The position numbers and the translations under genes are program-made. Positions 1 to 7,002 of a stretch of 32,236 nucleotides of DNA are shown here, in pieces. Positions within the stretch are counted from its first letter, which is position 1. The number at the start of each line of letters is the position of its first letter. The notes beneath the pieces are model-generated. The model was not told where the DNA came from, ran no database searches, and saw nothing but the letters and a program-made list of their open reading frames with translations. This DNA comes from Dehalococcoidia bacterium (GTDB lineage Bacteria; Chloroflexota; Dehalococcoidia; UBA2979): positions 1-32,236 of the forward strand of contig SCTU01000080.1 in assembly GCA_004297315.1 (NCBI GenBank), read 5' to 3'.

Positions 1-683
1 GCCAGCCGCCCCGCAAGGTGCAACTCGTCGATGGTGATCGTGCGGAACGAGAAGGCCGCGTTCACGCGTCGCAGCCGCCCCTCCTTGTCGGTCACGTCGA
101 AATGCCAGGTGATCCACTTCATCCCCTCGGAGGGATGCGGCTCGACGGCGACGACCTTCGTCACGCTGCCGCCTTGCCACGGCTTCGTCCAGTGCTCAAC
201 GATCGGGAGCGGCCCCACCTGGAAGTCGTCCGAATGCGGCGACTCCACATCGACGACGCCGACGCCGCCCGGTCCGAGGTGCCGCGCGACCACCTCGAGT
301 GTGTCGACGAGGTCGTCGCTGGTCGCGAGGTGCTGCACGCTCCCCAGGGGGATGGTGACGAGGTCGAACGTCCGCCCGAGGTCGAGGTCGGTCATGTCGC
401 CCTGCAAGTAGGCGACGTCGAGGCCCTTCGAGCGCTCGCGGGCGATCTTCAGCATTGCCTCATTGATGTCGACGCCGGTGACGTGTAACCCGGCGCGCGC
501 CAGCCGGACCGTCACCCGCCCGGTGCCACATCCGAGTTCCAGCACGTCGTTGCCGTGGTTTGCGGCCAACCGCGAGTAGAACGACGCGTCGTCGTGGTAT
601 TCCTCGAAGTCGAGGTCGTAGAACGGCGCGATCGAGGTGAAGGCGTCATCGTCGGCGTGGGTGGGAGGGGGTAGGTCAGGCAC
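1..683 (-). CDS. Class I SAM-dependent methyltransferase (3' end cut by window edge)
   Basis: Reading the minus strand from a GTG at 683 gives 227 residues with no stop before the left edge. Motif I of class I methyltransferases, ELGCGTG, is at residues 49-55, and the acidic residue that binds the SAM ribose follows in VTGVD (about residue 72). Further on come GDMTDLDL and a post-I region ending in GPGGVVVDVE. The family transfers a methyl group from SAM to an unknown small molecule or macromolecule; nothing here fixes the substrate. An in-frame TAG lies three codons upstream, so GTG 683 is the only sensible start. There is no Shine-Dalgarno sequence, but a TAGCAT box ends six bases before the GTG, which suggests a leaderless mRNA. 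It diverges from apt and the SAM-recycling genes, which fits a SAM user but does not prove a link. Confidence 0.85.
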   Translation of the reverse strand, partial: MPDLPPPTHADDDAFTSIAPFYDLDFEEYHDDASFYSRLAANHGNDVLELGCGTGRVTVRLARAGLHVTGVDINEAMLKIARERSKGLDVAYLQGDMTDLDLGRTFDLVTIPLGSVQHLATSDDLVDTLEVVARHLGPGGVGVVDVESPHSDDFQVGPLPIVEHWTKPWQGGSVTKVVAVEPHPSEGMKWITWHFDVTDKEGRLRRVNAAFSFRTITIDELHLAGRL

Positions 684-689
684 GAGCGG

Positions 690-695
690 ATGCTA
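690..695 (-). promoter_or_regulatory. Candidate -10 box TAGCAT for a leaderless methyltransferase transcript
   Basis: On the minus strand TAGCAT is followed by six bases and then the GTG start at 683, the spacing expected when transcription begins at the start codon. The TAG of this box is also the in-frame stop that limits the gene upstream. No convincing -35 element is visible. Confidence 0.4.
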
Positions 696-764
696 CCGGA
701 TGGTGCAGGTAGGCGGGCGAGCCGCCGCGGGCCGGGGCGAGCGGCGCCCGGCCGCCCTCGCCGC

Positions 765-770
765 TACGCT
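765..770 (+). promoter_or_regulatory. Candidate -10 box TACGCT for a leaderless apt transcript
   Basis: TACGCT ends six bases before the apt ATG at 777, and no ribosome binding site lies between. The layout matches TAnnnT leaderless promoters described in Deinococcus and Actinobacteria. No clear -35 element is seen. It shares a 93-base divergent region with the methyltransferase promoter. Confidence 0.4.
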
Positions 771-776
771 ACGGCC

Positions 777-1307
777 ATGCCGGACGTCGACCTGTCACAG
801 CTCGAGGCCCTGATCCGGATCGTGCCGGACTTCCCGCAGCCGGGCATCCTCTTCCGCGACATCACCCCCCTCCTGTTCCACCCTGCCGCGCGCGATGCGG
901 CTATCGAGGCGATGGCCGCCGCGGCACGCCGGCTGGACGCCGAGGTGGTCGCGGGCGTGGAGTCACGCGGGTTCATCTTCGGCCTGCCGATCGCCGAACG
1001 CCTCGGGCTGCCGTTCGTGCCCGTCAGGAAGTCCGGGAAACTCCCGCACGACGTTGCCACCATGCACTATGACCTCGAGTACGGGACGGCGACGCTGGAG
1101 ATGCACCGCTCGCCTTCGGTGGCGGGGCGGCGGGTAGCGGTGGTGGACGACCTGTTGGCGACCGGAGGCACGGCCGAGGCCACCGCCCGCCTGGTGGACG
1201 CGCTCGGCGGGACCGTGGCGGGGTTCGTCTTCCTGATCGAACTGGCCGGCCTGGACGGCCGCGCCCGGCTCGGCGGGCGCGCTGCCAGCGCGATCCTGCG
1301 CTACTGA
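777..1307 (+). CDS. apt: Adenine phosphoribosyltransferase
   Basis: This 176-residue protein is a full-length Apt, which converts adenine and PRPP to AMP and pyrophosphate in the cytoplasm. The N-terminal FPQPGILFRDITPLL segment and the PRPP-binding loop VVDDLLATGGT (from about residue 122) are typical, as is GVESRGFIFG in the middle. A longer reading from 690 would add 29 unrelated Arg/Gly-rich residues, so the ATG at 777, where family similarity begins, is chosen. Adenine released by the neighbouring MtnP is its natural substrate, so the pair forms the purine half of methylthioadenosine salvage. A small hairpin follows the stop. Confidence 0.95.
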   Translation: MPDVDLSQLEALIRIVPDFPQPGILFRDITPLLFHPAARDAAIEAMAAAARRLDAEVVAGVESRGFIFGLPIAERLGLPFVPVRKSGKLPHDVATMHYDLEYGTATLEMHRSPSVAGRRVAVVDDLLATGGTAEATARLVDALGGTVAGFVFLIELAGLDGRARLGGRAASAILRY

Positions 1308-1317
1308 GCGCGGAGCG

Positions 1318-1332
1318 GCCCTGAATCAGGGC
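1318..1332 (+). terminator. Short hairpin after apt, possible weak terminator
   Basis: GCCCTG and CAGGGC form a perfect six-pair stem with loop AAT just after the apt stop. No T-run follows, so termination is uncertain; it could be an attenuating or mRNA 3' end structure between apt and mtnP. Confidence 0.3.
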
Positions 1333-1373
1333 AAGACCGCCCAATTGCCCGCACGGAAGGCGTGGGGCACGCT

Positions 1374-1379
1374 TACGAT
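1374..1379 (+). promoter_or_regulatory. Candidate -10 box TACGAT upstream of mtnP
   Basis: TACGAT lies about 50 bases before the mtnP ATG and is the same hexamer found before the nucleotidyltransferase gene at 5953. A TTGCCC further upstream is too far away (23 bases) to be a good -35. If used, it would give a leader of roughly 45 bases. Confidence 0.3.
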
Positions 1380-1430
1380 CTCCCGGAACGAAGGCTCATA
1401 ACGACCGTACGGGCGTGCGTCGGAGGCGCC

Positions 1431-2324
1431 ATGGCGGAGGCTCCACGAGCGGAATTCGGCGTCATCGGCGGGTCCGGCTTCTACGAGATGCCGGGGCTGG
1501 CGGACGCCCGCGCCCACGCGGTCGAGACGCCCTACGGGACACCGTCGTCGGCTGTCACCGTGGGGTCGCTGGACGGCCAGCGGGTCGCCTTCATTGCCCG
1601 CCATGGCGAGGGGCACCACATCCTGCCCGAGGAACTGCCGTCTCGTGCGAACGTCTACGCGCTGAAGTCGCTGGGGGTCACGCGCATCCTCGCCGTCTCC
1701 GCGGTCGGGTCGCTGCGCGAGGAAATCCGGCCGCTCGACGCGGTCGTGCCAGACCAGGTGATCGACCGCACGACGGGCCGGCCCTCGACCTTCTTCGGCG
1801 GCGGTGCCGTGGCGCACGTCGGGTTCGCCGACCCATTCTGCCCGACGGTCTCAAGCGCGCTTGCCGACGCCGCCGAGGCCGCAGGCGTGAAGGTGCATCG
1901 CGGCGGCACGCTCGTCGTCATCAACGGGCCGGCGTTCTCCTCGCGCGCCGAGTCCCATCTGCACCGGCAGCGGGACGCCGACATCATTGGCATGACGACC
2001 TTGCCGGAGGCCAAGCTCGCCCGGGAAGCCGAGTGCTGCTACGCCTCGCTCTGCTTCGCCACCGATTACGACGTGTGGCGCCCAGGCGAGGAGGACGTCT
2101 CCGGCAGCCTGGTCGTCCAGAACCTGAACAAGAACGCGGCGCGCGCCCGCGAAGCAGTCCTGGCGGCCGTCGGCGCCCTCGCGGGGCAGCCGCGCACCTG
2201 CGGCTGCGGCGACGCACTGGCCCATGCGCTCATCACGGCGCCGGAGCGAGTCCCCCCGGCCACGCGGCAGCGCCTGGGCGTCATCGTCAGCCGCTACTGG
2301 GGCGCCGCCGGAGAGGGCGCCTGA
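1431..2324 (+). CDS. mtnP: S-methyl-5'-thioadenosine phosphorylase
   Basis: This 297-residue enzyme of the trimeric PNP/MTAP family cleaves methylthioadenosine with phosphate to adenine and methylthioribose-1-phosphate. Visible family marks are GVIGGSGFYEM at the N-terminus, RHGEGH for phosphate binding, FSSRAES, MTTLPEAKLAREA, and ATDYDVW. The Asp pair in the last motif is the adenine-specific signature that separates MTAP from guanine/hypoxanthine phosphorylases. The ATG at 1431 is chosen because GGAGG lies five bases before it and homology starts there; an in-frame GTG at 1362 would add 23 unlike residues. Its TGA overlaps the ATG of the next gene (TGATG), which implies translational coupling. 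No mtnA, mtnB or other methionine-salvage genes are in the window, so the fate of methylthioribose-1-phosphate is not seen. Confidence 0.93.
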   Translation: MAEAPRAEFGVIGGSGFYEMPGLADARAHAVETPYGTPSSAVTVGSLDGQRVAFIARHGEGHHILPEELPSRANVYALKSLGVTRILAVSAVGSLREEIRPLDAVVPDQVIDRTTGRPSTFFGGGAVAHVGFADPFCPTVSSALADAAEAAGVKVHRGGTLVVINGPAFSSRAESHLHRQRDADIIGMTTLPEAKLAREAECCYASLCFATDYDVWRPGEEDVSGSLVVQNLNKNAARAREAVLAAVGALAGQPRTCGCGDALAHALITAPERVPPATRQRLGVIVSRYWGAAGEGA

Positions 2325-3271
2325 TGGCCCAGACCGTCGAGCGCGGCGTGGCCGGCGGAGGGCCGCTGCGGCCCGGACCCTGGGAGGTCCGGGAACTGCG
2401 GCAGCGCCGCGAGGTGCGCGCCTGGCTCGCGGCCGACCGGCCGTTCTCGGCCTACGCGCTGGGGCACCTCGAAGGCGGCCTGTTGGAGTACTCGCGCTTC
2501 TGGATCGCCGAGGGGCGGGGCAGCGGCGCGGGCGGCCTTGTGATGCACGCAAGGGCGCTGGGGCAGAGCATGGTGACGGTGGGCGACCCGGAGGCGGTGG
2601 CAGCGATCGCCTCGATCCATCCGGGGCCGCGTTCGACGTACCTGACGACGGCGGCACGCGAGCACGTCGACGCGCTGCGCGAGGCGTACCTGGTCGGCGA
2701 CGTGCTGACGATGCGGCGAATGGCCGTGACGCGCAGCGAGTTCGCGCCCGTGAACGGCCTCACGCGACGGCTGCGCGGGCGGGACGCGGGACGGATCAAC
2801 TGGCTGTACTCGATCGAGAGCGGGCGCGGTCGCTACTACCCGGACGCGATCGAGCAGGCGGTCTACTACGGGGTGGTCGAGGGCGACCTACTGGTGGCGG
2901 TGGCCGGGACGCACATCGTGGCGCCCAATGAGGGCGTGGCGGTGGTGGGGAACGTGTTCACCCACCCGCAGTACCGCGGGCGTGGCTACGCAGAACGCGT
3001 GACCTCCGCCGTCACGGCGGAACTGTTTGAGCGCGGCTGCAGCGAGGTCGTGCTGACCGTCGATCCGCAGAACACGCCTGCGGTTGCCGCGTACACGCAC
3101 CTCGGCTTCCGGCCGGGGTCCGAGGTCGTGGAGGCGCGGCTCCGGCGGCGCGACGCGTTCGGCATCGCGCCGTGGTGGCGACGGACTCAGGCCGTGCGGC
3201 GCGGCCGCACGGTGGGTGCTGGAATCGAACTGGTAGACGCGAGGCCGGTCCTCGCGCGAGAGGACCGATGA
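2324..3271 (+). CDS. Two-domain GNAT acetyltransferase between mtnP and ahcY
   Basis: This 315-residue protein has a C-terminal GNAT fold. VVGNVFTHP leads into the acetyl-CoA pyrophosphate loop QYRGRGYA (about 216-223), then a helix, VVLTVDPQNTPAVAAYTHLGF and the end of the domain. This resembles the FR47-like subgroup. The N-terminal half (about 20-150) looks like a second, degenerate GNAT-like domain, as in other tandem proteins of this group. It presumably acetylates an amine, but the substrate is unknown. Its ATG overlaps the mtnP stop by one base and its stop overlaps the ahcY start in the same TGATG way, so all three are probably co-translated. The Arg-rich last 40 residues lie beyond the domain. 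Confidence 0.85.
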   Translation: MAQTVERGVAGGGPLRPGPWEVRELRQRREVRAWLAADRPFSAYALGHLEGGLLEYSRFWIAEGRGSGAGGLVMHARALGQSMVTVGDPEAVAAIASIHPGPRSTYLTTAAREHVDALREAYLVGDVLTMRRMAVTRSEFAPVNGLTRRLRGRDAGRINWLYSIESGRGRYYPDAIEQAVYYGVVEGDLLVAVAGTHIVAPNEGVAVVGNVFTHPQYRGRGYAERVTSAVTAELFERGCSEVVLTVDPQNTPAVAAYTHLGFRPGSEVVEARLRRRDAFGIAPWWRRTQAVRRGRTVGAGIELVDARPVLAREDR

Positions 3272-4554
3272 TGACGACGCAGCAGGCCCGCAATTACGCG
3301 GGCGACATCGCCAACGCCGGTCTCGCCCGCGAGGGGGTGCAGCGGATCGAATGGGCCGCACGGGAGATGCCGGTGATGCGGCAGATCCGTGAGCGGTTCG
3401 CGAAGGAGCAGCCGTTCCGGGGCATCCGTATGACGGCCTGCCTGCACGTCACTAGTGAGACGGCAAACTTGATCCTCGCACTGAAGGACGGCGGCGCGGA
3501 CGTCCGCCTCACCGCCTCAAACCCGCTCTCCACGCAGGACGAGGTCGCGGCCGCGCTCGCCGTCGAGCACGGCATCGCGACCTACGCGATCAAGGGCGAG
3601 AGCACCGAGACCTACACGCAGCACCTCGAAGAGTCGGTCGGCCACCGACCACACATGACGATGGACGACGGCGCGGACGTCGTCGCCCTGCTGCACCGCA
3701 CACGGCGCGACCTGCTGGACGGCATCGTCGGCGGCACCGAGGAGACGACGACCGGGGTGATCCGCCTGAAGGCGCTCGCGAAGCAGGGGAAGCTCGAGTA
3801 CCCGATCATCGCCGTGAACGAGGCGAACACGAAGCACTTCTTCGACAACCGCTACGGCACCGGCCAGTCCACGCTGGACGGCGTGATCCGCGCGACGAAC
3901 ATCTTGTTCGCGGGCAAGAACGTCGTCGTCTGCGGCTACGGTTGGTGCGGCAAGGGCGTCTCGATGCGGGCAAAGGGCCTGGGCGCCCAGGTGATCGTGA
4001 CCGAGGTGGAGCCGTTGCGCGCACTGGAAGCCGTGATGGACGGCTTCCGCGTGATGCCGATCGCCGAAGCCGCCCCGCAGGGTGACATCTTCATCACGGT
4101 GACGGGCGACGTGAACGTGATCGACCGCTCCTCGTTCGCGACGATGAAGTCCGGCGCGATCATGGCGAACTCGGGCCATTTCGACGCCGAGATCAACTTG
4201 AAGGCGCTGGGCGAGATGGCGGAGAGCCGTCGCGCGCTCCGCCCGTTCGTGGAGGAGTACCGGCTGATGGACGGCCGCGCGCTCGTCGTGCTGGCCGAGG
4301 GACGCCTGGTGAACCTCGGCGCCGCCGAAGGCCACCCCGCCTCTGTGATGGACATGTCCTTCGCCAACCAGGCGCTCTCCGCCGAATACATGGTGCGCGA
4401 GGCGAAGAACCTGAAACCTGACGTCTACGACGTCCCGAAGGTGATCGACGACGAGGTCGCGCGCCTCAAACTGGAGGCGATGGGTGTCCACATCGACACG
4501 CTGACCGAGGAGCAGGAACGCTATCTCAACTCCTGGGAACTCGGCACCGACTAG
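3271..4554 (+). CDS. ahcY: Adenosylhomocysteinase (S-adenosylhomocysteine hydrolase)
   Basis: This 427-residue NAD-dependent enzyme reversibly splits S-adenosylhomocysteine into homocysteine and adenosine, relieving product inhibition of methyltransferases. Family marks include MTACLHVTSETANL, the catalytic Asp in MDDGADVV, EETTTGV, AVNEANTKHFFDN with the active-site Asn, Lys and Asp, and the Rossmann loop VCGYGWCGKG. It lacks the roughly 40-residue insertion of many bacterial enzymes. It ends in YLNSWELGTD rather than a Tyr-rich tail, as in Thermotoga and archaeal-type enzymes. Two in-frame ATGs occur at 3268 and 3271. The second is chosen because it gives better spacing from the AGAGGA ribosome site and repeats the one-base TGATG overlap of the previous junction. 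It sits directly upstream of metK in the SAM cycle. Confidence 0.95.
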   Translation: MTTQQARNYAGDIANAGLAREGVQRIEWAAREMPVMRQIRERFAKEQPFRGIRMTACLHVTSETANLILALKDGGADVRLTASNPLSTQDEVAAALAVEHGIATYAIKGESTETYTQHLEESVGHRPHMTMDDGADVVALLHRTRRDLLDGIVGGTEETTTGVIRLKALAKQGKLEYPIIAVNEANTKHFFDNRYGTGQSTLDGVIRATNILFAGKNVVVCGYGWCGKGVSMRAKGLGAQVIVTEVEPLRALEAVMDGFRVMPIAEAAPQGDIFITVTGDVNVIDRSSFATMKSGAIMANSGHFDAEINLKALGEMAESRRALRPFVEEYRLMDGRALVVLAEGRLVNLGAAEGHPASVMDMSFANQALSAEYMVREAKNLKPDVYDVPKVIDDEVARLKLEAMGVHIDTLTEEQERYLNSWELGTD

Positions 4555-4601
4555 CCACCGCCACGCCACGACGCAGGCTCGCGCACGCGCGCCAGCCTCG
4601 A

Positions 4602-4607
4602 TACGCT
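4602..4607 (+). promoter_or_regulatory. Candidate -10 box TACGCT between ahcY and metK
   Basis: The hexamer is identical to the one before apt and lies 53 bases before the metK ATG, directly in front of a strong hairpin. No -35 consensus is visible, so the call is weak. Confidence 0.25.
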
Positions 4608-4609
4608 CG

Positions 4610-4639
4610 CGCGGGCCGGGGCGCCCCGACCGGCCCGCG
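4610..4639 (+). promoter_or_regulatory. Strong GC hairpin in the metK leader
   Basis: CGCGGGCCGG and CCGGCCCGCG form a perfect ten-pair stem around a ten-base loop. It lies 12 bases before the metK ribosome site. No T-run follows, so it is not a classical terminator. It could attenuate read-through from ahcY, protect a processed end or control metK translation. It does not match the SAM or SAH riboswitch folds I know well enough to call. Confidence 0.45.
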
Positions 4640-4660
4640 AGGATGCAGTACGGAGGTCCG

Positions 4661-5875
4661 ATGACTACCTCGTTCATGAGCAGCCCGTCGCTGCGCTTCA
4701 CCAGCGAGTCCGTGACGGAGGGGCACCCGGACAAGATCTGCGACCAGATCTCGGACGCCGTGCTGGACGCGATCCTCGCGCAGGACCCGCGTTCGCGCGT
4801 GGCCTGCGAGACGGCGACCACGACGGGGACCGTCTGGGTATTCGGCGAGATCACGACGAACGCGTATGTCGAGATCGAGCAGATCGTCCGCTCCACCCTG
4901 CGCGACATCGGCTACACGAGCAGCGAGATGGGCTTCGACGCGGAGACGTGCGGCGTCATCTCCTCGATCAAAGGCCAGTCGCCGGACATCGCGCTGGGCG
5001 TGGGGGACGCACTCGAGGCGCGCGAGCACGCCGGCGACGTGGAGCAGTACGACCGTATCGGCGCAGGCGACCAGGGGATGATGATCGGCTTCGCCTGCAA
5101 CGAGACCGACGAGTACATGCCCCTCACGATCTCGCTCGCGCACAAGCTGACCTTGCGGCTCACGGAGTTGCGCAAGAAGGGCGTCCTGCCCTGGTTGAGA
5201 CCGGACGGCAAGAGCCAGGTGACGGTGGAATACGCTTACGGTGCCCCCCGCCGCATCGACGCCGTCGTGATCTCGACGCAGCATGCGCCGGAGATCGCCT
5301 ACTCGGACTTGCGCGAGGCGATCGAGCGCGAGGTGATCAGCGCGATCTGCCCGCCGGAGTTGATGGACGACGAGACGAAGATCTTCGTGAACCCGACCGG
5401 ACGTTTCGTCGTCGGCGGACCGATGGGCGACGCCGGGCTCACTGGACGCAAGATCATCGTGGACACCTACGGCGGCGTGGCCCGCCACGGCGGTGGCGCG
5501 TTCTCGGGCAAAGACCCGACCAAGGTCGACCGCTCGGCGGCGTACGCAGCACGCCACGTGGCGAAAAACGTGGTCGCCGCCGGCCTCGCCGACCGATTCG
5601 AGGTGCAGGTCTCGTACGCCATCGGCGTCTCGCATCCGACCTCGATCGCGTTCGAGACGTTTGGCACGGCCAAAATCGACGAGGCCGAGATCGGACGGCT
5701 GATCGAGGAGCACTTCGACATGCGCCCCGCCGCGATCGTCGACCGCTTCGACCTGCGCCGGCCGATCTATCAGCAGACGGCGTCCTACGGCCATTTCGGC
5801 CGCCCCGACCTCGACCTGCCGTGGGAGCGCCTCGATGTCGCGGACGCCTTGCGGAAGGCCGCGGGGCTGGGATAG
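4661..5875 (+). CDS. metK: S-adenosylmethionine synthetase
   Basis: This 404-residue enzyme makes SAM from methionine and ATP, releasing phosphate and pyrophosphate. The three-repeat family is clear: RFTSESVTEGHPDK at 12-25 with the ATP-binding His, GAGDQGMM at about 133-140, and DTYGGVARHGGGAFSGKDPTKVDRS from about 268, which holds the phosphate loop. The start at 4661 is preceded by GGAGGT at close spacing; an upstream ATG at 4643 has no ribosome site, and an ATG at 4676 is a second possibility (399 residues). It completes the SAM loop with ahcY and mtnP. The sequence before the start contains a strong hairpin. Confidence 0.96.
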   Translation: MTTSFMSSPSLRFTSESVTEGHPDKICDQISDAVLDAILAQDPRSRVACETATTTGTVWVFGEITTNAYVEIEQIVRSTLRDIGYTSSEMGFDAETCGVISSIKGQSPDIALGVGDALEAREHAGDVEQYDRIGAGDQGMMIGFACNETDEYMPLTISLAHKLTLRLTELRKKGVLPWLRPDGKSQVTVEYAYGAPRRIDAVVISTQHAPEIAYSDLREAIEREVISAICPPELMDDETKIFVNPTGRFVVGGPMGDAGLTGRKIIVDTYGGVARHGGGAFSGKDPTKVDRSAAYAARHVAKNVVAAGLADRFEVQVSYAIGVSHPTSIAFETFGTAKIDEAEIGRLIEEHFDMRPAAIVDRFDLRRPIYQQTASYGHFGRPDLDLPWERLDVADALRKAAGLG

Positions 5876-5905
5876 TCCGAGGCCAAGACCACATAAGTAC
5901 GTGAT

Positions 5906-5925
5906 GGCGGGCCGCATGGCCCGCC
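5906..5925 (+). terminator. Hairpin terminator after metK
   Basis: GGCGGGCC, loop GCAT and GGCCCGCC form an eight-pair GC stem 30 bases after the metK stop, followed by the pyrimidine-rich TCCTT. It separates the SAM block from the sugar-nucleotide cassette. Confidence 0.5.
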
Positions 5926-5939
5926 TCCTTGATCGCGCG

Positions 5940-5945
5940 TACGAT
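5940..5945 (+). promoter_or_regulatory. Candidate -10 box TACGAT for a leaderless nucleotidyltransferase transcript
   Basis: TACGAT ends seven bases before the ATG at 5953, and no Shine-Dalgarno sequence is present, so transcription would begin at or next to the start codon. It lies just after the metK terminator, where a new promoter is expected. Confidence 0.45.
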
Positions 5946-5952
5946 CGGTTGG

Positions 5953-7002
5953 ATGCGAGCGATTGTGCTGGTCGGTGGAGAGGGCACGCGACTGCGCCCG
6001 CTGACCTGGCGGACGCCGAAGCAACTCGTCCCCGTCCTGAACCGCCCCCTCCTCGACCACCTGCTGGGGCACCTGCGTGACCACGGCGTCGACCGTGTGA
6101 CGCTGGCGATGACGCGGCGCTCCGACCTCATCCAGCGGGCATACGAGGACGGCGCGCGGCTCGGGATCGACCTCGATTACGCGTACGAGGAGACGCCGCT
6201 CGGCTCGGGCGGGGCGATCGCCAGCATCGCCGGTGGATGGCGCGAGCCGTTCTTCGTCTGCAACGGCGACATCATCACCGACCTCGACCTCTCCGCGATG
6301 TGGCGCTCCCACCAGGAACGCGGCGCCGTGCTCTCGATCTCCCTCTTCGAGGTGGAAGACCCATCCGCCTTCGGCGTCGCCGACATCGCCGAGGGGTTCC
6401 GCATCAAGCGCTTCATCGAAAAGCCGAGACGCGAAGACGCGCCCAGCCGTCTCGTAAACTCCGGCACCTGGATCTTCGAGCCGTCGCTGCTCATGCAGAT
6501 GGACCCGACGACCTTCCACCGGGTGGAGGAGCGTCTCTTCCCCGACCTTTGCAACGCGGGGCGGCCGGTCTTCGGCTTTGACCACTCGGGAGGCTACTGG
6601 GGCGACGTCGGCAATCCCGCAGCGCTGCTACGCGTGAACCTCGACCTCGTGCAGGGCGCGATCCCATCGTGGCTCGCGGGCGTGCCCGTCTCGCATGGCG
6701 TCCTCGTCGACCCGACCGCGAACATCGAGGACGGGGCGCGCATCCTCGGGCCCGCGGTCATCGGCGCCGGCGCGGTCGTGGAGCGCGGTGCGCGCGTGAC
6801 GCAGAGCGTGCTCTGGGACGGCGTGCGCGTCGGCGCCGACGCCGTCGTACGGGGATCGACGGTCGCGAGCGGCGCCCGCATCGGCCCCGGTGCGACTGTC
6901 GAGGACGGTGTGATCGCGCACGACGGGATCGTGCCTGCGGGCGCGGCGTTGCGCGCGGCCTCGGTCGAACCCGGCGAGACATTTGGAGGGACTGCGGCAT
7001 GA
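5953..7002 (+). CDS. Sugar-1-phosphate nucleotidyltransferase with hexapeptide tail (mannose-1-phosphate guanylyltransferase-like)
   Basis: This 349-residue protein starts with the nucleotide-binding signature LVGGEGTRLRPLT (6-18) and KQLVPVLNRP. CNGDII (about residues 103-108) gives the metal-binding Asp, and FIEKP (about 153-157) the sugar-phosphate contact. From about residue 250 it has left-handed beta-helix repeats (DPTANIEDGARI, VIGAGAVVERGARV, VRVGADAVVRGS). The family joins a nucleoside triphosphate and a hexose-1-phosphate. The neighbouring mutase and PGI/PMI make mannose-1-phosphate the likeliest substrate, giving GDP-mannose, but glucose-1-phosphate with UTP or dTTP is possible. 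An in-frame start at 5929 would pass through the -10 box, so 5953 is preferred. The stop overlaps the next ATG (ATGA). Confidence 0.85.
   Translation: MRAIVLVGGEGTRLRPLTWRTPKQLVPVLNRPLLDHLLGHLRDHGVDRVTLAMTRRSDLIQRAYEDGARLGIDLDYAYEETPLGSGGAIASIAGGWREPFFVCNGDIITDLDLSAMWRSHQERGAVLSISLFEVEDPSAFGVADIAEGFRIKRFIEKPRREDAPSRLVNSGTWIFEPSLLMQMDPTTFHRVEERLFPDLCNAGRPVFGFDHSGGYWGDVGNPAALLRVNLDLVQGAIPSWLAGVPVSHGVLVDPTANIEDGARILGPAVIGAGAVVERGARVTQSVLWDGVRVGADAVVRGSTVASGARIGPGATVEDGVIAHDGIVPAGAALRAASVEPGETFGGTAA

Noticed and set aside
1415..2323. Upstream extension of the GNAT frame across mtnP (618 residues in total)
   Set aside because: The extra part is Arg-rich out-of-frame translation of mtnP. The TGATG junction at 2322-2326 gives the natural GNAT start.
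4555..4660. SAM or SAH riboswitch before metK
   Set aside because: The single long hairpin lacks the multi-helix junction of SAM-I and the conserved cores of SAM-II or the SAH class as far as I can judge by eye; kept only as an unclassified structure.
3517..4908. 463-residue antisense open frame opposite ahcY and the start of metK
   Set aside because: Its composition is that of a GC-rich mirror frame (runs of Arg, His, Val and Asp), it has no domain, and it lies opposite two unmistakable enzymes.
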